From NCBI GenBank assembly GCA_903858975.1, contig CAIOKW010000134.1, positions 1 through 12,967 of the forward strand: a DNA stretch of 12,967 nt, written 5' to 3'. Numbering within the stretch: the first letter of the stretch is position 1; each line of letters begins with the position of its first letter. The position numbers were made by a program, and so were the translations under genes. Origin of the DNA: Oligoflexia bacterium (GTDB lineage: Bacteria > Bdellovibrionota > UBA1018 > CAIMNF01). Below the pieces are notes generated by a model. That model was not told where the DNA came from, did not search any database, and worked only from the letters and a program-made list of their open reading frames with translations. Shown here in pieces: positions 6,189 to 10,654 of the stretch.

Positions 6189-7346
6189 ATGAAGCTTTTG
6201 TCACTTTTTGCATTTGTTTTCATTCTCGAAAATCCGATCAGTTGTTTTGCATCGGGGGCAACCCTCGGTAATTTGAACTGGGGACCCCTTCCTGTGCCGG
6301 GATTGAGCTGCCAAAATTCTGGGGTGGGATTAAAGGAGCTCGGGATTTTGAAGTCTCAGTATCGGGATCGTCTCCTGAAGGCGGCCGAGCAGGATCTCAA
6401 GCGAGAATTCCCGGTAATTCCGGTACTCACTCTTCAGGGACATAAAGCCTCAGAGCCGAAGCATCAAGAATCGGTAGCCCTGGTCGGTTTGTTTTCGCAT
6501 GTTTTGAATTTAGCCCTTTGCTCCCGCCTCGATAGAGCCGAGTTAGGTTTAAGGTGCGAAGTCAAAGCGAAGGAGGTTCTCAGTTCCTGGATGAAAAATT
6601 ACGCACCCGTGGGGGATCCCATTACCGAAAATCATTTCACGCAGCTTTTTCAAGCCATCGACACCATGAGACCTCTTCTAACGAATGCTGAAATTCACGA
6701 TTTTGAGCTTTGGATCAGGAGTTTTGTGAAAGCCGGAGATTCTTTTTTTGATAATAAAATGAAAGGGCACGGGAAAGAGGGTAACAATTGGAATACATGG
6801 CGTATGGCTATTCGAGCGGTGGCCGCGAGTGTGTTAAATGACCGAAAATTAAAGGATGAGACCCAAGTTTTAATTGAGCAGCAGCTGAAACAAAACTTCA
6901 GTCGCGATGCCAAAGGTGAAACAGATGGTCGTTCGATCGACTTTATCGAAAGGGACGCGCTTCACTATCACACTTACGACATGCAAGCCTGGATGACGAT
7001 GGTGCAGCTGACCCCTTGCTTGGTTTCTGCCAATTCGAGAAAAGATATTGAGCGCGGGATTCTTTTTTTCAAACCTTTTGCGAATGGGACTGAAAAGCAT
7101 ATGGAATTTGCTCGATCAAAGATTTCATTTGATCAAGTACGCGCTAAAGATGGGGATCCCCATTATCAAGTACATGAGTGGAAGGGAATGGGGGGGCTAG
7201 ATGAGTCGCCTTATCAGGCACTCATGGTTATGGCGCGTACCGCTTACCCTTCAGCGCTGAGTTGGACGGAGTCAGTGATGAACGCTAAAGTAGGGCCATT
7301 TATTCAGGCTCAAGCTAAGTTGATGGGTGAGAAGAGGGATTTCTAA
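6189..7346 (+). CDS. Exported alginate-lyase-like (PL5-type fold) protein
   Basis: This is a 385-residue protein with a signal peptide (cleavage near SCFA or FAS, about residue 20-22). The mature part is largely helical, as in the alpha/alpha-toroid lyases (PF05426). The AlgL active-site blocks are recognisable: NNWNTWRMA at 199-207 corresponds to the N-N-H block, and IERDALHYHTYDMQAW at 253-268 corresponds to the R...YHxY block, giving Asn200, Arg255, His261 and Tyr263 as likely catalytic or binding residues. In AlgL the residue after the Asn is His; here it is Trp201, so substrate or mechanism may differ. Activity would be beta-elimination on a uronic-acid polysaccharide in the periplasm or outside. 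The exact substrate cannot be read from sequence. Family assignment is moderately sure; enzymatic activity is inference. Confidence 0.75.
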   Translation: MKLLSLFAFVFILENPISCFASGATLGNLNWGPLPVPGLSCQNSGVGLKELGILKSQYRDRLLKAAEQDLKREFPVIPVLTLQGHKASEPKHQESVALVGLFSHVLNLALCSRLDRAELGLRCEVKAKEVLSSWMKNYAPVGDPITENHFTQLFQAIDTMRPLLTNAEIHDFELWIRSFVKAGDSFFDNKMKGHGKEGNNWNTWRMAIRAVAASVLNDRKLKDETQVLIEQQLKQNFSRDAKGETDGRSIDFIERDALHYHTYDMQAWMTMVQLTPCLVSANSRKDIERGILFFKPFANGTEKHMEFARSKISFDQVRAKDGDPHYQVHEWKGMGGLDESPYQALMVMARTAYPSALSWTESVMNAKVGPFIQAQAKLMGEKRDF

Positions 7347-7447
7347 ACCTCCTTCCGCGTCAAAACTCTAACGCATATTCCTTTTTTGAGTGGTTAAAAT
7401 GACGGTTATCATTGAAATACAGACCTAAATTGATACTCTGTTTCCTA

Positions 7448-7461
7448 CTGAATTGATTCAG
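7448..7461. promoter_or_regulatory. 14-bp dyad upstream of protease gene (possible operator)
   Basis: CTGAAT-TG-ATTCAG is a perfect 6+2+6 inverted repeat, 6 bases before the AGGGGG ribosome-binding site of the protease gene. A 2-base centre makes it a candidate protein-binding site rather than an RNA hairpin. No convincing -35/-10 pair was found around it. Confidence 0.35.
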
Positions 7462-7480
7462 CTAACAGGGGGAAACATTG

Positions 7481-8962
7481 ATGTTTCAAAAGTCACTTTT
7501 TACGATCCTATTCACCATGAGCTCAATTGCGTTTGCCGCAACGGATTCTCATCCTACTTTTAAACAAAAATCAAACTGGGTATCTGAGCTGCCAAGAGAG
7601 CAGATCATCAAGATGCTTGGGGTTCAAGAGCCGCCTACGGGTTCACTTGAGTTCTCTGGGATGAAGTCTGAAGCAAATCTTCCTGCTTCGCTCGACTGGC
7701 GTAATAAGGATGGTATTAGCTTCCTCGGAAAAGTGATGAACCAAGGAAACTGCGGAAGTTGTGTAGCCTTCGCCTCAGTTGCAACCTTGGAAGGACAAGT
7801 TTCAGTTTCCACTGGAATGCCAGGCCTAAAGCCCACCTTCTCTCCACAAATGCTTTTCGCCTGTGGCGGCGGCGCGTGTGAGCGTGGATGGATGCCAGGA
7901 TCGGCTGCAAATTTTCTAAAATCATCCGGTGTTGCCGATGAAGCGTGTATGCCTTATACCTCAGGCTCTACGGGTGTGGATGCAAGCTGTTCTGATCGTT
8001 GTGCAGATGCAGGAAATCGCACATTTAAAATTGCAGATGTTCGTAAACCCAGTGGCGGCATATTTAGCGGTGGCTCTATTGAGGCCGTTAAAGCTGCACT
8101 TTTGAAGGGTCCGTTGGTGACGACTCTCACTGTATATGAAGATTTTTTAACCTACTCGAGTGGCGTTTATCTCCACACTAAGGGGCCTGCTCTCGGTGGG
8201 CACGCAGTGAGCTTGGTGGGTTATGATGACTCGAAGGCAGCTTGGCTAGTTCGAAATAGCTGGGGTGAAGAGTTTGGTGAAAATGGATACGTTTGGGTAG
8301 CCTATGCCGACAAATCCGGAATTGGTTCTCAAACCTGGGGATTTGAAATTGCACCGATGAACGGAGCGATTGCGGTGACTTCACCTGCAGACCGACAATT
8401 TGTATCAGGCAAGCAAGCCTTTACAGTTCAAGGAGATACTTCAGCTGAATTTTTCCTGAGCGGGTCAAAAGGCAAAGAAGTATCCATTGATTGTGCAAAT
8501 GGATCTGTCGCGAGTGGCGTTAAGCTTTGCATGACTACCTTAGATACCAACACCCTTCCTGAGGGTCGATATGAGATCTATGCTCAGTCAAAAGAAAGCA
8601 AAGCAAAGTCACAAGTGCGTGAGTTTTTCGTTGTGAATAAAGCACCGAGCATGAGTCTTTCTTTCACTGCGGCTCCAGGCCTTAACCTCAACTCACCGAT
8701 CAAAGGAAGACCTGAGTTTTTAGTTTCAGCAAAAACCAGTTCAGTACCGTTTGAGCTCGTCGAGTTCAGAGTTTATGATGCAAGTGGCAAGCTCGTTTCT
8801 CGCAAGGGAAACTCATACGTTCTTTCTGATATGAAGATGGGATGGAGAAGTAACACGGTTCCTAACGGGAACTATTCAATTCTTTTCCACGGGGAGCTCA
8901 ATGTTGCAGGAAAGCTTCTTGCGGTTGACTCTCCGGCTGTAAAAATCACAGTTCAAAACTAG
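7481..8962 (+). CDS. Secreted papain-family (C1) cysteine protease with C-terminal beta-sandwich region
   Basis: This is 493 residues from ATG 7481, supported by AGGGGG eight bases upstream; an in-frame TTG at 7478 is less likely. Residues 1-19 are a signal peptide (cleavage after AFA). A short propeptide-like region follows (about 20-68). The C1 catalytic domain (about 68-295) opens with LPASLDWRNKDG. Its active-site elements are complete: oxyanion Gln88 and nucleophile Cys94 in NQGNCGSCVAFA, His241 in GGHAVSLVGYD and Asn259 in VRNSWGEEFGENGY. Val replaces the common Trp after the nucleophilic Cys. Further Cys at about 128, 133, 156, 170 and 174 suggest disulfides. Residues about 296-388 and 389-493 look like two Ig-like beta-sandwich domains (ITVTSP-type start, LPEGRYEIYAQ, VPNGNYSILFHGE). 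The protein probably acts outside the cytoplasm on host or prey proteins or in recycling. It stands alone, followed by a terminator. Confidence 0.93.
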   Translation: MFQKSLFTILFTMSSIAFAATDSHPTFKQKSNWVSELPREQIIKMLGVQEPPTGSLEFSGMKSEANLPASLDWRNKDGISFLGKVMNQGNCGSCVAFASVATLEGQVSVSTGMPGLKPTFSPQMLFACGGGACERGWMPGSAANFLKSSGVADEACMPYTSGSTGVDASCSDRCADAGNRTFKIADVRKPSGGIFSGGSIEAVKAALLKGPLVTTLTVYEDFLTYSSGVYLHTKGPALGGHAVSLVGYDDSKAAWLVRNSWGEEFGENGYVWVAYADKSGIGSQTWGFEIAPMNGAIAVTSPADRQFVSGKQAFTVQGDTSAEFFLSGSKGKEVSIDCANGSVASGVKLCMTTLDTNTLPEGRYEIYAQSKESKAKSQVREFFVVNKAPSMSLSFTAAPGLNLNSPIKGRPEFLVSAKTSSVPFELVEFRVYDASGKLVSRKGNSYVLSDMKMGWRSNTVPNGNYSILFHGELNVAGKLLAVDSPAVKITVQN

Positions 8963-8983
8963 AGTTCATCTGCAATTTTTTTG

Positions 8984-9022
8984 AAAAGGGCTCCTGCCGT
9001 TGGCAGGGGCCCTTTTTGTTTT
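8984..9022 (+). terminator. Intrinsic terminator after protease gene
   Basis: AAAGGGCTCCTGCC (8985-8998) pairs with GGCAGGGGCCCTTT (9002-9015) around a 3-base loop. This is a 14-bp stem with one G-U pair, extended by one more A-T, and it is followed by a T-rich tail. Confidence 0.92.
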
Positions 9023-9039
9023 GCATAACACCCCAAATC

Positions 9040-9068
9040 TTGACTTACAAATGGTAGCAAACTAAATT
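9040..9068 (+). promoter_or_regulatory. Predicted promoter of cytochrome-like gene, leaderless type
   Basis: TTGACT (9040-9045), a 17-bp spacer and TAAATT (9063-9068) predict transcription starting at about 9075-9076, that is, at ATG 9076 itself. The GAGG touching that ATG has no spacing and could not act as a ribosome-binding site. Confidence 0.5.
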
Positions 9069-9075
9069 GTTGAGG

Positions 9076-9780
9076 ATGCGATCTCTGATTCAGCAACTCA
9101 GCTTTTTTGCGGTTTTCGTGCTCCCGGTGGTCATGCCTGAAGAGTTGCCGGCAAATTACTTATCCCAACAAGGGTTTCTCCCATTCCAAGAGACTTCAAA
9201 TGTAAGTCCACCGTACTTTGCTTCACTGAGTTTCAACGGAATGCCGATAGGTAGCCCTGGTACTCCCCAGGTTTCGGAGTTGTTTTTTGATACTGCATTC
9301 GCGTTTTTGCCCGAAGGCGTCCAAATTCAAAAACTGAGCGATGCCTCAGGTCGTGAGGTTTGGAATTATCCCGTAGGGACGGAAGTCGCTCATGACATTC
9401 ATTTCAATGATGTAGGGCGAAGTCTGTTTGAACTCAGGGTGCTCAGAAAGATCTCGATCACCGAGTGGGATTTTGCGAGCTACGCTCCCAGTTCGCCCGG
9501 TGATCCGCACTCGCCCTTAATTCGAAACCACTATACGGGCGTGGCGCCTTTTTCCACCACCTTACAGCTCTCGAATGGTTCAAACCCCAGAATCGATTTA
9601 AAACGGATCAATTTAGGATTCTGCAAGAACTGTCATATGGCGACGTCTCCTGCCGCTTATCAGTATCCGAGTTTGAATGAGGCTGGGCCCTGCGGATTTG
9701 GTCCTAAAAATGAACTTGGAATTCAAACTTGGATTCAGAATTATGAAGCAAAGTTTGGCCATTCTCCCTTCTCAAACTAA
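9076..9780 (+). CDS. Exported c-type monoheme cytochrome-like protein
   Basis: From ATG 9076 this is 234 residues. In-frame TTG codons at 9067 and 9070 are alternative starts, but 9067 lies inside the predicted -10 box. The N-terminus is a signal peptide or anchor (MRSLIQQLSFFAVFVLPVV). A heme-attachment motif CKNCH occurs at residues 183-187. It is preceded by a domain with NYPVGTEVAHDIHF and SLFELRVLRKISITEWDFASYAP (about 97-137). This pattern resembles the domain seen next to heme motifs in cytochrome-P460-like and TIGR03806-like periplasmic proteins: W-x-[YF]-PVGT, then ExR followed by W-x-F-x-x-Y. A further Cys at 206 (AGPCGFGP) follows the heme site. The role would be periplasmic electron transfer or redox enzymology; partners are not encoded nearby. 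The heme motif is certain as sequence; the family link is from memory. Confidence 0.72.
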   Translation: MRSLIQQLSFFAVFVLPVVMPEELPANYLSQQGFLPFQETSNVSPPYFASLSFNGMPIGSPGTPQVSELFFDTAFAFLPEGVQIQKLSDASGREVWNYPVGTEVAHDIHFNDVGRSLFELRVLRKISITEWDFASYAPSSPGDPHSPLIRNHYTGVAPFSTTLQLSNGSNPRIDLKRINLGFCKNCHMATSPAAYQYPSLNEAGPCGFGPKNELGIQTWIQNYEAKFGHSPFSN

Positions 9781-9898
9781 GTTTCCGCTTTAGCGCGCCG
9801 CCGCTGTAATTTTTAGATGCCGATTTGATCCTGTTGGTGCTTGTTCTCTCTTTTTGCCACTCCATCTCGGGTTTACATCATCTTGCGAGAGGGCTGTT

Positions 9899-9913
9899 TG
9901 GCATCCTTTTCGC
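9899..9913 (+). promoter_or_regulatory. Candidate sigma-54 (-24/-12) promoter of the 62-aa gene
   Basis: TTGGCAT-N5-TCGC keeps the invariant GG and GC with the exact 12-base offset of the sigma-54 consensus (TGGCAC-N5-TTGC); the mismatches are T for C at the end of the -24 box and C for T in the -12 box. The predicted start is at about 9925, leaving a ~43-base leader. No sigma-70-like pair stood out in 9781-9967. A chance match is possible. Confidence 0.33.
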
Positions 9914-9926
9914 TTATTAAGAGGGT

Positions 9927-9947
9927 GGGTGTGAAGGATTCGCACCC
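9927..9947 (+). promoter_or_regulatory. Hairpin in the leader of the 62-aa gene
   Basis: GGGTGTG (9927-9933) pairs with CGCACCC (9941-9947) over 7 bp with one G-U pair and a 7-base loop (AAGGATT). It is not followed by a T-run, so it is not a terminator. It would sit at the very 5' end of a transcript starting near 9925 and could stabilise it. Confidence 0.4.
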
Positions 9948-9949
9948 GT

Positions 9950-9964
9950 GACGCAGGAGGTGTC
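9950..9964 (+). promoter_or_regulatory. Small hairpin presenting the ribosome-binding site in its loop
   Basis: GACGC (9950-9954) and GTGTC (9960-9964) can pair over 5 bp (one G-U), leaving AGGAG in the loop. The AGGAGG at 9955-9960 lies 7 bases before GTG 9968, nearly ideal spacing, and decides that start. The stem is weak and the structure may be incidental. Confidence 0.35.
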
Positions 9965-9967
9965 GTA

Positions 9968-10156
9968 GTGAGAAGTAAAATGAAGAGTGAAGTTCAACTC
10001 TCATTGTTTGAAAGCAGTGAGCCTGGTGCTGAATCGGAACCGACGGTCCTTGAATTTGTGAGAGCCCGATTCGAATATGGCCCAGATATGACTCCAGAGG
10101 AATATAAGCACTGGATTAAAGTTTTAATTCATCATTCCTTAAAACGCATGGAATAG
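9968..10156 (+). CDS. 62-aa cytoplasmic miniprotein with sliding-clamp-binding motif QLSLF
   Basis: This small gene starts at GTG behind a near-perfect AGGAGG, and the product has no signal peptide, unlike nearly all its neighbours. Residues 10-14 are QLSLF, identical to the consensus pentapeptide by which DNA polymerases, MutS, Hda, UmuC and other proteins dock on the bacterial beta sliding clamp (DnaN). It lies in a short unstructured N-terminus, as is usual for such motifs. Residues 15-26 are acidic and Ser/Glu/Pro-rich (a linker). Residues 27-62 look like two helices (VLEFVRARFEYG, then TPEEYKHWIKVLIHHSLKRM), the second amphipathic and basic. There is no catalytic signature, so any role would be through binding: modulating clamp access or recruiting the second half's partner to DNA. 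Some REP-associated transposases carry a similar N-terminal QLSLF, but the Gly/Arg-rich segment that follows there is absent. Function is inference. Confidence 0.78.
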   Translation: MRSKMKSEVQLSLFESSEPGAESEPTVLEFVRARFEYGPDMTPEEYKHWIKVLIHHSLKRME

Positions 10157-10220
10157 TCTATAGATTTTATAGCCCATCCTATTGTAATGATGAAGTTTTT
10201 ACTCCTGATCGAACTCTGAC

Positions 10221-10249
10221 TTGAAAGATGGCGTGTTCTTAGCTATCAA
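10221..10249 (+). promoter_or_regulatory. Predicted promoter of small secreted protein gene
   Basis: TTGAAA (10221-10226), a 17-bp spacer and TATCAA (10244-10249), each matching 4 of 6 consensus bases, predict a start near 10256 and a leader of about 24 bases containing AGGAG before the ATG pair at 10280/10283. Confidence 0.45.
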
Positions 10250-10279
10250 CAGCCCCATCAAACCATTTTAGGAGTATCG

Positions 10280-10651
10280 ATGATGAAAAAAACTTTTATG
10301 TTACTAGCGATGATGACGGTGTCTGTTTCTGCTGCGATGGCGAGCACGATTGAAACTTCTTCTCAGAATCCAAATCCTGCTTTCCCTAAGACTGCAGCTC
10401 AGATTTTGAAATTAGATCAAAAAGCAGTAAGCGCTTCCAATGCTCTTGGAAATGATGAAATGGGCGATCTTTATTCGTATCAATGCACTGCTGAAGTGGA
10501 TGCGGATGCTACGCCGTCTTCTCTTCAATGTACTTTTATTCATAATCTTCCTGAGGGAATGTGCTGGTATGGCTCTTACGAGCTGAAATACAGTCTCACT
10601 CGTGGTGCAGAAGGCGGAGCCAGCATCACTCAGCGCTGGATTAAGAACTAA
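10280..10651 (+). CDS. Small secreted protein with three cysteines, unknown function
   Basis: This is 123 residues from ATG 10280; the next codon is also ATG and has better spacing (8 bases) from AGGAG, so the true start may be 10283. The signal peptide is clear (MKKTFMLLAMMTVSVSAAMA, cleavage after AMA at residue 21). The mature ~100 residues begin with a Ser/Asn/Pro-rich linker, then a helix-like stretch (about 36-60). A compact beta-rich part follows, with Cys69, Cys84 and Cys95 (YQC, LQC, GMCWYGSYELKY) and a C-terminal ITQRWIKN. An odd number of Cys leaves one free or available for pairing with a partner. No family is recognised. It has its own promoter and ribosome-binding site. Its stop is only 3 bp from the stop of the convergent propeller gene, with no terminator between, so its transcripts probably run into the antisense of that gene. 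Confidence 0.8.
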   Translation: MMKKTFMLLAMMTVSVSAAMASTIETSSQNPNPAFPKTAAQILKLDQKAVSASNALGNDEMGDLYSYQCTAEVDADATPSSLQCTFIHNLPEGMCWYGSYELKYSLTRGAEGGASITQRWIKN

Positions 10652-10654
10652 GTT

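Noticed and set aside
6125..6223. N-terminal extension of the helical-repeat protein to 6223
   Set aside because: It would bury the signal peptide 33 residues inside, overlap the start of the divergent gene and span both promoters.
7357..7387. Possible terminator after the alginate-lyase-like gene (GCGT...ACGC then T6)
   Set aside because: Only a 4-bp stem with an 11-base loop; too weak to call.
7412..7458. Promoter for the protease gene (TTGAAA or TTGATA with downstream hexamers)
   Set aside because: The -10 candidates at correct spacing match only 3 of 6 consensus bases.
9921..9947. Minus-strand sequence resembling a tRNA 3' end (GCGAATCCTTCACACCCACC)
   Set aside because: It looks like a T-loop plus acceptor strand, but the 5' T-stem (GAAGG) and the rest of a cloverleaf are missing. 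Could be an attachment-site remnant, but there is no integrase or matching copy in the window.
10158..10172. Hairpin CTATA-GATTT-TATAG after the 62-aa gene
   Set aside because: AT-only except the closing pair, no T-run; not a convincing terminator.
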